DNA of 64,000 nucleotides, from contig VGJW01000007.1 of the NCBI GenBank assembly GCA_016867265.1, forward strand, positions 62,001-126,000, written 5' to 3'. The position numbers and the translations under genes are program-made. This DNA comes from Candidatus Tanganyikabacteria bacterium. GTDB lineage: Bacteria > Cyanobacteriota > Sericytochromatia > S15B-MN24 > VGJW01. Below, one piece after another: positions 42,901 through 51,745 of this stretch; the stretch's first letter is position 1, and each line of letters begins with the position of its first letter. Under the pieces are notes generated by a model that worked only from the letters and a program-made list of their open reading frames with translations, had not been told where the DNA came from and made no database searches.

Positions 42901-44106
42901 TCAGGACCTCTGCAACTCCAAGCCAAGCGGACCCGGCAAAGTCACATGAACGACCTTGGCAAAGAACTCCTTGGCGGGCATGCGGACCTCTCCGGCCAAG
43001 GGATCATGGTAGGTCACTTCCATCCGACCCGAACGACCCACCCTCGCCGACAAATCAACCACTTGGACGGCATGACCTCCCGGCCCGCCCCGCCCGTCGC
43101 TCGCCAGGCCTACAGCCACCGGACCGGAGGCCAGCGCTGCAGCCACGTGACGATTTAAGCTGCGCCTCTGGGTGTCCCGTTGGATATCCACGGACCTCTG
43201 GTTGCCTTGGATCATAGAGGCCATCAGGCCTGCGTACTGGTCGGCCGTAAGGGCGTCATCGCCACTGCCGCCGCCCCCGAACCGGCGCGCGGAGCGACCG
43301 TAGGTACCGCCGCCAAACCTGCGGGTGGGGCCGTAAAGCCTGCCTCCGAAGCGGCCCCTATCCTGACCGGCCGGCCACTTCCGCCGCGCCAGTGCCGCCA
43401 TGGCCGGCTGAAACATGTCCTCGGTCATCGAACGGCCGTCGCGAGTGTTGTCGAATCCCCTGCGGTCAAGCTTGAGTATGGACTTCCCGGCCGTCTCCGT
43501 CTGTCCCTTGATCGCAAGCTCCGTGGCCATCCGGACATACTCGCCCGGGGACGTCCTGGCCAACGCCGCCTGCGCAGTGGCCGGCCCACACGTCAAGGTG
43601 CCGACGCCCTGGCGGATTGTACGGGGCTCCGCAAGGTCCCGCAGGATCTGGCTCTTGAGCTCCTGCAACGACTCCCCGCGGTCCTGTCCCCTTCCACCGG
43701 CGGGACGGAACGCTTCCGGAATCCGGACGTTCTCTCCCCGTCCCTGAGCCTCGATCAGGCGGTCCAGCTCACGCAGGTTTTCCCGGACAGTGACACCGTT
43801 CTTGTCCTGCTGATCGAGGACGCCCCGCTCATCGAGCCACGCCATCAACCTGCTCTCCTGCTTCGGAGACAGCCGAGTCCTCGGAGTGTCACCCCCCGAA
43901 GCCCCGGAGGCGTGAACCTCTTTCCCTGCAGCTTGGGTTTCCGCCCTGCGGTCATAGCGATCGGCCCGCATCGAGGGTGGCGGGGAGGAGGCAGGGCGGG
44001 TTCCGATGGCCCTGTTCACGGAGCTGCTCGGCTGGGCGCCCGCCGATCGGCGATGGGGATTACGCAAGGGAGTCGTCGACGACCAACTTACGATGGACTT
44101 GCTCAT
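42901..44106 (-). CDS. C39-like cysteine-protease-like protein (intact copy)
   Basis: A 401-residue protein without signal peptide. A candidate catalytic Cys lies in TLTCGPATAQAALA, reminiscent of the CGP start of C39-type peptidases. A candidate His lies in GGHAVQVVDLSAR, and a candidate Asp in VTYHDPLAGEVRMPAKEFF; their order and the strand-like GHAVQVVDL fit a papain/C39 fold. Between them is an Arg/Gly-rich stretch (about residues 250-285) with RRFGGG repeats. The N-terminal 80 residues are low in complexity. Family assignment is by pattern only. Substrate unknown. An AT-rich leader lies upstream of the ATG. Confidence 0.65.
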   Translation of the reverse strand: MSKSIVSWSSTTPLRNPHRRSAGAQPSSSVNRAIGTRPASSPPPSMRADRYDRRAETQAAGKEVHASGASGGDTPRTRLSPKQESRLMAWLDERGVLDQQDKNGVTVRENLRELDRLIEAQGRGENVRIPEAFRPAGGRGQDRGESLQELKSQILRDLAEPRTIRQGVGTLTCGPATAQAALARTSPGEYVRMATELAIKGQTETAGKSILKLDRRGFDNTRDGRSMTEDMFQPAMAALARRKWPAGQDRGRFGGRLYGPTRRFGGGTYGRSARRFGGGGSGDDALTADQYAGLMASMIQGNQRSVDIQRDTQRRSLNRHVAAALASGPVAVGLASDGRGGPGGHAVQVVDLSARVGRSGRMEVTYHDPLAGEVRMPAKEFFAKVVHVTLPGPLGLELQRS

Positions 44107-44180
44107 ACCATGGGGTATGCCTGGAGCGTGGCCTCCACCTGTCTTCGCTATTGCGCTGTTTACAGGCTTCTTATGCCCTT
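44107..44180 (-). promoter_or_regulatory. AT-rich putative promoter region of the C39-like gene
   Basis: The 74 bases between the YedK stop and the C39-like start contain TTGTTTTAAAAGGGCATAAG on the minus strand, far richer in A and T than the surroundings. A promoter is likely here, but the exact elements cannot be fixed. Confidence 0.35.
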
Positions 44181-44870
44181 TTAAAACAACTCAAGTTGCC
44201 CGCCCAGGCCATCCTCCGCCGGACCGGCCAGGCACTCCGGTCCCTCGAAGCCAGCCCGGTGCACGGCCTTGCCGACCATGCGCGGCCGCACCTTCACGTC
44301 CGGAACCCCGCCAAGGCACGCCAGCAATCTCGCCGGATCCGTCACCGCCGGATCCAGCCAAGCCTCCCACGTCCCGGGCCCTAGGCACACCGGCATCCGG
44401 TGATGAATGTCCGCCAGCCCTCCCGTGGCTTCGGTCGTCAAAAAGGCCACGGTCTCGCGCCGATCAGCCCCGTCTCCCCATGCCTCCCACAGCCCGGCAA
44501 AGGCCACGAGCCCCCTGCCGGCGGGCTCCATCGCCCATGCCTGTTTTTGCCTGCCCTCTCCGGTCCATTCGTACCAGGCCGACGCGGGGACCAGGCAACG
44601 CCTGCGCCGGAATGCGTCGCGAAAGGTCGGTTTCTCGGCCACGGACTCGATCCGCGCGTTGATCGGCCCCGGCCTGAAGGCCCGGGCCCATGCCGGGACA
44701 AGGCCCCAACTCACCGTGACCCAACGGCGCCCTCCCGCTTCCAGCCGGACGATGCCGACATCCTGGGTCGGCGCGATGTTCCAGCGCGGATGGACGTCCC
44801 CCGGGACCGCCACACCGAAGACCTCCTCGAGCTCCCGGGGCGGGGCGAGCAGCACATAGCGTCCACACAT
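44181..44870 (-). CDS. yedK: SRAP-domain protein (YedK/HMCES-like abasic-site sensor)
   Basis: A 229-residue SRAP protein. The catalytic Cys2 follows the initiator Met (MCGRYVLL). Other conserved residues are Asn in WNIAPTQ and in INARIESVAEKP, Glu in PASAWYEWTG, and His in DIHHRMPVCL. The family forms a thiazolidine crosslink with abasic sites in single-stranded DNA and so protects stalled replication forks. Length and motifs are complete. It is divergent from the PhoD-like gene. Confidence 0.95.
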   Translation of the reverse strand: MCGRYVLLAPPRELEEVFGVAVPGDVHPRWNIAPTQDVGIVRLEAGGRRWVTVSWGLVPAWARAFRPGPINARIESVAEKPTFRDAFRRRRCLVPASAWYEWTGEGRQKQAWAMEPAGRGLVAFAGLWEAWGDGADRRETVAFLTTEATGGLADIHHRMPVCLGPGTWEAWLDPAVTDPARLLACLGGVPDVKVRPRMVGKAVHRAGFEGPECLAGPAEDGLGGQLELF

Positions 44871-44911
44871 GGCAGGGCAAGGCTACCATGGAGCCAAGGA
44901 GCTCCCTCACC

Positions 44912-46492
44912 ATGCTGGACCTGCTGCACGGCCTCGCCACCGGCGACCTGACGGAGCGCGGAGGCGTCCTCTGGACGTGGGTCGCATCATCCGGTCCGGC
45001 GGTGATCGAGATCCATCGGGACGGACCAGCAACGCCCGCCGGATCACCGGTGGTCCGCATCCGGCAAGACGTGCCCGAAGGCCCGGCCAAGTGGCAATTG
45101 TCCGGGCTCGAGGCCGGCACGCCCTATCGCGTGCACCTCACGACCGCCGACGGTCGATCCGGCACAGGCCGTTTCAGGACACTGCCCGATCCGGATGAGG
45201 CCATACCACTGCGCTTCGGTGTGACGGGAGACTGGAGCCAGGACCTGCAGCCCTACATCGCCATCACCGACGTGCCAGACCGGAATTTGGACTTCATGGT
45301 GGCTCTGGGCGACACCATCTACGGGGACGAGCCCTCGTTGGCTGCGCAGCAGGATGCCGTCACCTACCCCGACTATCTGGGCCGCCATCGCGAAAGCCTG
45401 ACACCCCGCCACGGCCTCGATGCGTGGCAGCGGGCACGGGCTGCGACTGGCCTCTTCGCCATGATCGACGATCACGAGGTCGTCAACGACTTCGCCGGCC
45501 TCGCCCGGGTGCGCGTCAACGGGCGATCCATGGCGTTCGCGCGCTCCCCGCGCTACCGGTCGGGCCTCGCCGCCTTCGAGGCGATGATGCCTGTCGCACC
45601 GGACCGATGGGAAGCCGGCAGCCCTGGCGGCATCGACGGCCTGCCACGCCTGTATCGATCCCGCAGGCTTGGCCGGGACGCGATGCTGGCGATGGTCGAT
45701 GGCCGCAGCTTCAGGACCGCTCCGGTGGCCAAGGTCAAGACGCTCGACCCGCTGGGGTGGGCGACCTATCTTCTCCAGGCCGGCCGTCCGGGACGCCGCA
45801 TGATTGGCGACGCCCAGATGACCACGTTGTGCCGGGACCTGAAGCAAGCCGAGCGCGACGGGGTGCACTGGAAGTTTGTCCTCGTCCCCGTGCCGGTGCA
45901 AAACCTGGGCCTCATCGGTGCCGGGGACCGCTACGAGGGGTGGCCGGAGGAGCGACTGGACCTCCTCCGCTTCCTGCGTGACGAGAGCATCCGGCATGTC
46001 GTCTTCATCGGTGCCGACCACCACGGCACCCTGGTCAACGAAGTTGATGGCCGGCGTTCACTGGGCGTCCTGCCGGCGGACCGGACACCCATTGAAATCC
46101 TGACGGGTCCGACCGCCATTGACTACGTCCTCGGAGAACGCCTGATCCACGCCGCGACCTCGGCCGGCGTGCTCGGGCGCGACCAGCGCGAGCGGTATGA
46201 CAGGTCCCCTATGGCCGGAAAGGACCACCTGATGCTGGACCTGATCAACACCCAACTGCGTGTGCAGGGGTTGGACACCATCGGCCTAGCGCCCGATCTC
46301 GGGCGGCTGGAGTCGGGCACCTGGGGGTTGGGCCATGCCTACACGTGGACGGAGTTTGCCGTCTCGGGCCCCCGGTTGACCGTTACCGTCAGGGGGGTGC
46401 CGCTCTACACCGCCCGGGAAATGGCCGGGCAACCGGCAAGCATCCTCGCACGCAAGCCGCGGGACCTCGCCCGTTACGTCATCGGGGGCTGA
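44912..46492 (+). CDS. PhoD-like alkaline phosphatase family protein
   Basis: A 526-residue metallophosphatase. An N-terminal Ig-like PhoD_N module (ATGDLTERGGVLWTWV; VRIRQDVPEGPAKWQLSGLEAGTPY) precedes the catalytic part: LRFGVTGDWSQ, FMVALGDTIYGDEP, FAMIDDHEVVNDF, AMVDGRSFRT and VVFIGADHHG. AAGGAG lies ten bases before 44912; a longer start at 44888 overlaps a -10-like TACCAT and is less likely. No signal peptide or twin-arginine motif is seen, which is unusual for PhoD, so it may be cytoplasmic or use another route. Confidence 0.87.
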   Translation: MLDLLHGLATGDLTERGGVLWTWVASSGPAVIEIHRDGPATPAGSPVVRIRQDVPEGPAKWQLSGLEAGTPYRVHLTTADGRSGTGRFRTLPDPDEAIPLRFGVTGDWSQDLQPYIAITDVPDRNLDFMVALGDTIYGDEPSLAAQQDAVTYPDYLGRHRESLTPRHGLDAWQRARAATGLFAMIDDHEVVNDFAGLARVRVNGRSMAFARSPRYRSGLAAFEAMMPVAPDRWEAGSPGGIDGLPRLYRSRRLGRDAMLAMVDGRSFRTAPVAKVKTLDPLGWATYLLQAGRPGRRMIGDAQMTTLCRDLKQAERDGVHWKFVLVPVPVQNLGLIGAGDRYEGWPEERLDLLRFLRDESIRHVVFIGADHHGTLVNEVDGRRSLGVLPADRTPIEILTGPTAIDYVLGERLIHAATSAGVLGRDQRERYDRSPMAGKDHLMLDLINTQLRVQGLDTIGLAPDLGRLESGTWGLGHAYTWTEFAVSGPRLTVTVRGVPLYTAREMAGQPASILARKPRDLARYVIGG

Positions 46493-47852
46493 GGCGGGCG
46501 CGGACATCGGCGACTGCCCGCCGAGCAAGCTCCGGCGCGAGCCCCACGAAGCCCGCGGGCGTCATGGCAGCCAACCTGAGCCGCAGGTCCTCGGGGATGG
46601 CCGGATCATTCAGGACAGACCGCATGGCGACCACGTCGCCATGCCGCCCCCGCGTCGCTTCCTTCAGGCGCTCGTAGGCTTCCGAAAAGCCATGTGCCCT
46701 GAGCGTGACCTGCCAAGCCTCCGCCAAGACCTCGTGGTGCCCGGACAGCGCATCGGCCATGGCAGCGGCATCCGGAGCGACGCGCCCGAGGCCCGCCAGG
46801 GCCGAGGTCACGCCCAGCAGCCAGTGTCCGAGCGCCACACCCAGGTTACGCATCACCGTCGAATCGGAAAGATCACGCTGCAACCGGCTTTGTGGCAGCT
46901 TGACCGACATATGGCCAAGCAGCGCGACGGCAAGGCCGAGATTACCCTCGCTGTTCTCGAAATCGATGGGGTTGATCTTGTGCGGCATAGCGCTTGACCC
47001 GACCTCATCGGCCACACGGCGCTGCAGGAACCAGCCGTCCGAGATGTAGCGCCACATGTCGACATCCAGGTCGAGCACGACCACGGCCACGCGGCGCAGG
47101 GCATCCAGGTGTGCCGCAAGCCGATCCCGGGGCTCGACCTGCGTCGTCAGCCAGACGGGTTCCAGCCCCTGGGCCGAGACGAAGCGCACACCGAAGGCCG
47201 ACCAGTCGACTTCGGGCCACGCCACGGCCAGAGCGCCATGCGTACCGGTCGCCCCCGTCAGCTTGCCGCCGGGCAGCGCCCGGTCAACGCCCTCGAGGGC
47301 GTCGGCCAACCGGAGCAGGAAGACACCCAGCTCCTTGCCCAGCGTCGTCGGCGAAGCAGGCTGGCCATGGGTCCGGGCCAGCATCGGCATGTCGGCGGTG
47401 GCCTCGGCAAGGCCGGCCAAGGCGCCGATCAGGTCCAGGAGCGCCGGCCGCAACTGCGTACGCCATGCCGCCACCAGCGCCGTGCCCCACGCGAGGTTGT
47501 TGACGTCCTCGCTGGTCAGGCCCAGATGGACATGCTCGGCCCAAGATGCCAGGGCCGGCTCGGCTGCCGCACGATCGCGCACCCCGTGCTCGACGGCCTT
47601 CACATCGTGGCGCAGCTTGTCCTCATAAGCCTTGATGACGGCCAACTCGTCGTCGCCACAGACCTTGAGGCGCGCCCACGCCTCATCTGGAACCGCGCGG
47701 AAGGCCTCGGGAGCGACTTGTGCCACGAGGGCTTCAAGGTAGGCTGCTTCCAATCGGACGCGCGCCCTGTTGAGACCGGCTTCCGAGAGCAGGGAGGCAA
47801 GGCCCGAGAGCCGAGCGCCGTAACGCCCGTCGAGGGGCGAGAGTGACTCCAC
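46479..47852 (-). CDS. purB: Adenylosuccinate lyase
   Basis: A 457-residue fumarase/aspartase superfamily enzyme that cleaves SAICAR and adenylosuccinate in purine synthesis. It begins ESLSPLDGRYGARL, as in the E. coli-type enzyme, and has HVHLGLTSEDVNNLAWG, MLARTHGQPASPTTLGKEL and the signature SSAMPHKINPIDFENSEGN. Start is GTG, five bases after the stop of the cyclase gene, so the two are probably co-transcribed. It converges with the PhoD-like gene with a 14-base overlap of ends. Confidence 0.97.
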   Translation of the reverse strand: MESLSPLDGRYGARLSGLASLLSEAGLNRARVRLEAAYLEALVAQVAPEAFRAVPDEAWARLKVCGDDELAVIKAYEDKLRHDVKAVEHGVRDRAAAEPALASWAEHVHLGLTSEDVNNLAWGTALVAAWRTQLRPALLDLIGALAGLAEATADMPMLARTHGQPASPTTLGKELGVFLLRLADALEGVDRALPGGKLTGATGTHGALAVAWPEVDWSAFGVRFVSAQGLEPVWLTTQVEPRDRLAAHLDALRRVAVVVLDLDVDMWRYISDGWFLQRRVADEVGSSAMPHKINPIDFENSEGNLGLAVALLGHMSVKLPQSRLQRDLSDSTVMRNLGVALGHWLLGVTSALAGLGRVAPDAAAMADALSGHHEVLAEAWQVTLRAHGFSEAYERLKEATRGRHGDVVAMRSVLNDPAIPEDLRLRLAAMTPAGFVGLAPELARRAVADVRARLSPR

Positions 47853-47857
47853 CTGCC

Positions 47858-49723
47858 TCAGGCCCGGACCGGTGATCGCAGGGGCCAGAGCCGGGTCAGG
47901 CGATGCTGGCCCCCGAGCCCCTTGAGCGTCGCCATGTAGGGTTCGGCAGGCACGGCCTCGGAGGCGAGCACGTCCCGGACACCCGGGTCGCCAAGCACGG
48001 CCTCGGACACGACGATGTCGTCCCCGACGGACTCTCCCTGGACCCGCGCGGCCATGTTGACGGTGGTTCCGAAGTAATCGAGGCGATCGTTGAGTGTGAC
48101 GGCGATGCCGGGCCCCGAGTGCAGCCCCACCTTGAGCGTCAGCGGGGGGCGCCCCGACGCGGCATTGAAGGACTGAAGATCGCGCTGCATCCGGAAGGCC
48201 GACCGCAAGGCCGCCACCGGATCGTCGAAGACGGCCATGACGGCGTCGCCGATGGTCTTGACGATGGCACCTCCGTGGGCATCGATGACCCCATCCATGA
48301 CCGTGAAGTGATCCCGCACCAGGCTGAAGGACAAGGCATCGCCGATGTCCTCGTACATCTGGGTCGAGTTCTTGAGGTCCGTGAAGAGAATGGTCTGCCG
48401 GGACAACGAGACCTGGGTCCCGGGGGCGAGGACCTCCTGCCCGAACATGTGCCGGAAGTCGCGATGACTGGTCAGGGCGGCCGCCGTCAGGCGATCGTCG
48501 GCCCAGGCCGTCCGTTCGACCAGCAAGCGCACCGGCCGATCCGACGTGTTGTCGACGGCAATCCGGAGGCGACCCGCCGCGACCTTCAGGGTCGATGTCG
48601 CCAGACCCTCAGGGCCGACTTGGACTTCACGGAGGGGCGGCAAGGCGCCGTCGTCGGCCTGTCCGTCCACGACCTCGAGCGTACAGGCCTGGCTGCGCCA
48701 CTGGGCCCGGAGGCGATAGGCGCCCCGACCCAGATCAAGCAGCAGTTCGCGACTGTCATGAGGAGGCAAGACGACATAGCACAGGGCATGGGGCATGGCC
48801 GCCGGCCCCCCCGAGCAATACATCTTGAGGTCCAGCTTGCGGACGGCGGTGTTCGGCCGGAACGTGACCTCGACGGACGTCGCGAGGTCCGGTGCGACAT
48901 CAACGAGGCAATAGGCACAGCTTGCAGCCGCCGTGACCTCAGCCAGGTGCCCCTTGTCCTCGGCGACACCCCGGCAATGAGGACAAGTCATCTCCCAGTG
49001 CAGGTCCAGCAAGCCCAGTTGCGTCGCGTGCAGGAAGAGCCGGACGACCTCATGCGACGGGGCGGACCACTGGCGGGCCAAGGCCAGAGGCCGCATCCGC
49101 CAGACCTCGATGTCGCCGTCTCGGCGAATCATGGAGACAAGGCGGTCCACCAGATCGGGCATGACCTTGCCGGCGGCCAGAAGCCGGTCGCGCATGTCGG
49201 ACAGCCTGGCGAGCGACGCTTCGTCGATCTCGGGTTCCGGGGGCGCATACGTCGCAGGCATGCCTGCCCTGTATCGGTCGTTCATCGCCGCGCACAGTTG
49301 CAGGAGGCCCTCCCCGAAAGCCGTCAGGATGGCTTCCAAGCCCGCCACGACATCCTCGGGCGTGCCTTCGCGCACGTCGCACTCGACGACATAGCGTAAG
49401 CGCGTCTCGGGTTGCCCGGCAGCATCCGAACCGGGCAGCAGACGGGCATGCGCCCGCAGGACTTCGAGGGGACCGTCGAGGAACTCGCGGCACGACGCAA
49501 AGGATTCAGGTTCGACCCATTGGAACGGCTGCTCGCGGAAACGACCGAGGTCATGCTGGCCGTACAGTTCGATCCCGCCGGCCCCATCGGGCACGTAGCC
49601 CGTGAGCGCAAAGTCCTGACCCAGGGCGCGGTTGAAGCGCCGGGTGTCGGAGATCCAAGGCCAGACGGCCTCGGGCGGGGCTGCAAGAAGGCACTCCCAC
49701 GACCGCTCTATTCTTCTAGCCAT
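47858..49723 (-). CDS. Class III nucleotide cyclase with SRPBCC and DUF5939-like N-terminal region
   Basis: A 621-residue protein. Residues 1 to about 150 resemble an SRPBCC ligand-binding domain (ERSWECLLAAPPEAVWPWIS). A DUF5939-like middle follows, with two Cys pairs, CPHC and CAYC near residues 245 and 270, that could bind zinc. The catalytic domain has both metal aspartates, ILFTDLKNSTQMYEDIGD and VKTIGDAVMAVF, then LKVGLHSGPGIAVTLNDR and YFGTTVNMAARVQ. It makes cAMP or cGMP; cytoplasmic. The start at 49723 is preferred because TATCCT lies seven bases upstream (leaderless); ATG 49729 is the alternative. Confidence 0.9.
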   Translation of the reverse strand: MARRIERSWECLLAAPPEAVWPWISDTRRFNRALGQDFALTGYVPDGAGGIELYGQHDLGRFREQPFQWVEPESFASCREFLDGPLEVLRAHARLLPGSDAAGQPETRLRYVVECDVREGTPEDVVAGLEAILTAFGEGLLQLCAAMNDRYRAGMPATYAPPEPEIDEASLARLSDMRDRLLAAGKVMPDLVDRLVSMIRRDGDIEVWRMRPLALARQWSAPSHEVVRLFLHATQLGLLDLHWEMTCPHCRGVAEDKGHLAEVTAAASCAYCLVDVAPDLATSVEVTFRPNTAVRKLDLKMYCSGGPAAMPHALCYVVLPPHDSRELLLDLGRGAYRLRAQWRSQACTLEVVDGQADDGALPPLREVQVGPEGLATSTLKVAAGRLRIAVDNTSDRPVRLLVERTAWADDRLTAAALTSHRDFRHMFGQEVLAPGTQVSLSRQTILFTDLKNSTQMYEDIGDALSFSLVRDHFTVMDGVIDAHGGAIVKTIGDAVMAVFDDPVAALRSAFRMQRDLQSFNAASGRPPLTLKVGLHSGPGIAVTLNDRLDYFGTTVNMAARVQGESVGDDIVVSEAVLGDPGVRDVLASEAVPAEPYMATLKGLGGQHRLTRLWPLRSPVRA

Positions 49724-49730
49724 GGTCATG

Positions 49731-49736
49731 AGGATA
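49731..49736 (-). promoter_or_regulatory. -10 element seven bases before the cyclase start
   Basis: TATCCT on the minus strand, seven bases before ATG 49723, in the 100-base divergent gap to the CHAP-type gene. The gap shows no other clear signal. Confidence 0.4.
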
Positions 49737-49831
49737 CCCCCACCCCCAAGAAAAGAATCGACCCGGCAATCGCCTGCAAGACCAGCCTCCTAACCCGGCA
49801 GGTTGGTCCGGACAAGGGGTATGACCAAGTC

Positions 49832-51271
49832 ATGCCCGATCCCATCCAGCGTCCCGGCGGCTCCCGGCCTCTCCAGGGTTCAGCCCCGCTTGGCCGCGCC
49901 CTGCAAGGTCGACCGACGGCCCCGCTGGACGCCCGGGCCATCCCGGGACGGGACAGCCTCAGCACCACGGGCCGCCTGTCCGAATCCCGGTCCCTTGCGG
50001 ATGCGGTGGCGGCCGCCCGTGCCGCGATCCCCAGGGCCACCTTCGGGAACGACGTGGTCCAGGGCGCCCGTGCGCTGATCGAAGGAGGCTACAAGTACCC
50101 CCCCAACCTGACGACGCGCTACTACCACAGCCCTGGCCGGGTCGGCTGCTGCGCCGACTTCGTCGCCGACAGCTACAACCGAGCCGGATTCGCGCTGGGC
50201 AAAGACATGCAGGTCCAGGGCTACAACCCGCACTACTGCCCGTCGATGATCCAGTACTTCCGCAAGGAGCAGCAGCTTGTGGAACGACAGTCCCCTGCGC
50301 ACGTGGGCGACGTGGTGTTCTTCGACTGGGACAAGGACGGCAAGTCCGACCATGTGGGTGTGGTCTCCAAGGTGGACGCCCAGGGTCGGCCGACGGAGAT
50401 GCTCGAAAGCAACAAGTTCGGCCAGCCGGCCCATCGTACGGTAATGAACCAGGGCCGCCTCGACAGCATCATGGCCTACGGACGCCTGGCGGGTGCGGGC
50501 GCTGACGACGGCGCGGCAGCAGACCTGCCGCCGGTCCAGAATCCGCTGGGTGGGGGCAGCAGCCTCGCTGCCGTCAGCCGGGAAGACGGCCCCGTTCCGT
50601 ATCGCCCGTCCCGGGGAGGCAGCGGGGGTGTCGCCGACGTGCCTGCGTCCGGTCCGCCTTCGGCCCCGCCCGCCGCGAGATCCTTCGCGGACCTGCTGGC
50701 CCTGCGGGAAATCATTCGGCTGCTCGCCCGCACGCACGGCATAGAGGAAGAACAGGCCGCCGAGCTTCTGGGGGCGGCACGGCAAGGCAAGGACCCCGTG
50801 GCGGCGGGTCGCCGCATGGGACTCGACGAAGCACGCGTGGAACGCCTGACCAAGGATCTGCCCGACGCGCTCGCCCGCACGGCAGAGGCCATCGGGAACG
50901 ACCGACTCCCGCTGCCCGCCGACGACGACGCATGGGGCTTCGATCGCGATGAGGCCGCCGCCATGCTCGAACCCCATCGCGACGTGCTCGAGACCGTCGC
51001 GAGGGAACACGGCATCGACGTGGCGGAGCTTGCGGCTGCCGCCTGGATGGATCAGGACGGCCTTGCCGCCGCCATCGCGGAGGGCCGGACGGCCGACCGC
51101 CTCACGGAAGCCGCCAAGGCCCTTGCGGGTGCTCGCGACGCGGGCGGCACCGGGGATCGCATGCTCAAGGCCGCGGATCCGGAGGGGCGTCTTACCCCGG
51201 ACGAGCGCAAGGACCTGCTGCAGCTCTACAGCAACCGCCTCGCCGCCGCACACGCGTGGATCCGGTCCTGA
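49832..51271 (+). CDS. CHAP/NlpC-type cysteine hydrolase-like protein with helical C-terminus
   Basis: A 479-residue protein. Residues of about 95-210 match the amidase-like fold: the Cys in GRVGCCADFVADSYNRAG, then HVGDVVFFDWDKDGKSDHVGVVS with the catalytic-type His, and SIMAYGRLAG. Such enzymes cut peptidoglycan stem peptides, but no signal peptide is present. The N-terminal 60 residues are Pro/Arg/Gly-rich (PDPIQRPGGSRPLQG), and the C-terminal 230 residues are helical with repeated AREHGID/ARTHGIE elements. It could be exported by a non-classical route or act on another substrate. The start at 49832 is the first ATG in frame before the homologous part. Confidence 0.75.
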   Translation: MPDPIQRPGGSRPLQGSAPLGRALQGRPTAPLDARAIPGRDSLSTTGRLSESRSLADAVAAARAAIPRATFGNDVVQGARALIEGGYKYPPNLTTRYYHSPGRVGCCADFVADSYNRAGFALGKDMQVQGYNPHYCPSMIQYFRKEQQLVERQSPAHVGDVVFFDWDKDGKSDHVGVVSKVDAQGRPTEMLESNKFGQPAHRTVMNQGRLDSIMAYGRLAGAGADDGAAADLPPVQNPLGGGSSLAAVSREDGPVPYRPSRGGSGGVADVPASGPPSAPPAARSFADLLALREIIRLLARTHGIEEEQAAELLGAARQGKDPVAAGRRMGLDEARVERLTKDLPDALARTAEAIGNDRLPLPADDDAWGFDRDEAAAMLEPHRDVLETVAREHGIDVAELAAAAWMDQDGLAAAIAEGRTADRLTEAAKALAGARDAGGTGDRMLKAADPEGRLTPDERKDLLQLYSNRLAAAHAWIRS

Positions 51272-51283
51272 CACCGGGGGCGT

Positions 51284-51745
51284 TCAGGGCAGTCGGTCCA
51301 GAGCCTCGCTGATCGCCATGTAGGATGTGGCCCCCAGGAACCGTGCCTTCGGACGTCCCTCGCGATCCAGGACCAGAAAGGTCGGCGTGACCCTCGCCCG
51401 GGCAGCCTCGAGGACGGCCACGGCATCCGCGGAGGTCGATGCTTCGTCCAGATAGAGGACGCGGAAGGTCACCTCGCGTCCACGCCTTGCCTCGAGCAGG
51501 TGCCAGACCGGCACCATCGCGATGCAGGCCGGTCAGGTGTGCGTCGCGACCTCGACGACCGCCGGGCGGCCCCTTGGCAGGTCCACGACACCGCGCAAGC
51601 CCGTCACCCCATTCAAGTCGGCAGAACTCTGGGGTCCGAGGAATCGCCACAGCACGTAAACCAGCACGGCCCAACCCGCAGCATCCCAGACCCGACCCAG
51701 GCGAGTACGCCAACCCACGGTCACGCCCTGAGCCTCATGCGCCAT
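51284..51745 (-). CDS. Membrane-anchored thioredoxin-like protein with in-frame TGA at the active site (candidate selenoprotein)
   Basis: Read through one TGA, the frame encodes 153 residues. An N-terminal anchor has the hydrophobic run WAVLVYVLWRFL. A strand PAVVEVATHT precedes the active site, then (TGA)-Pro-Ala-Cys, then IAMVPVWHLLEARRG, FRVLYLDE, the cis-Pro segment RVTPTFLVLDREG and a final helix. This is the full thioredoxin order, and the TGA (51533-51535, codon 71) sits exactly at the first Cys of CxxC, giving UxxC. A 6-base-pair hairpin with loop GGUCU lies 17 bases downstream. No other stop interrupts the frame, and both flanks keep homology. ATG 51745 overlaps the end of the ABC gene by 11 bases. 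The alternative is TGC/TGT mutated or misread to TGA. Confidence 0.8.
51499..51515 (-). promoter_or_regulatory. SECIS-like hairpin downstream of the in-frame TGA
   Basis: On the minus strand GGTGCC - GGTCT - GGCACC forms a perfect 6-base-pair stem with a five-base loop. The loop GGUCU and the flanking GGU..GC/GCACC match the upper stem-loop of the E. coli fdhF SECIS bound by SelB; the bulged U of that element is absent. It starts 17 bases after the TGA, and the loop lies 23 bases after it, inside the window known for bacterial SECIS elements. Confidence 0.7.
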
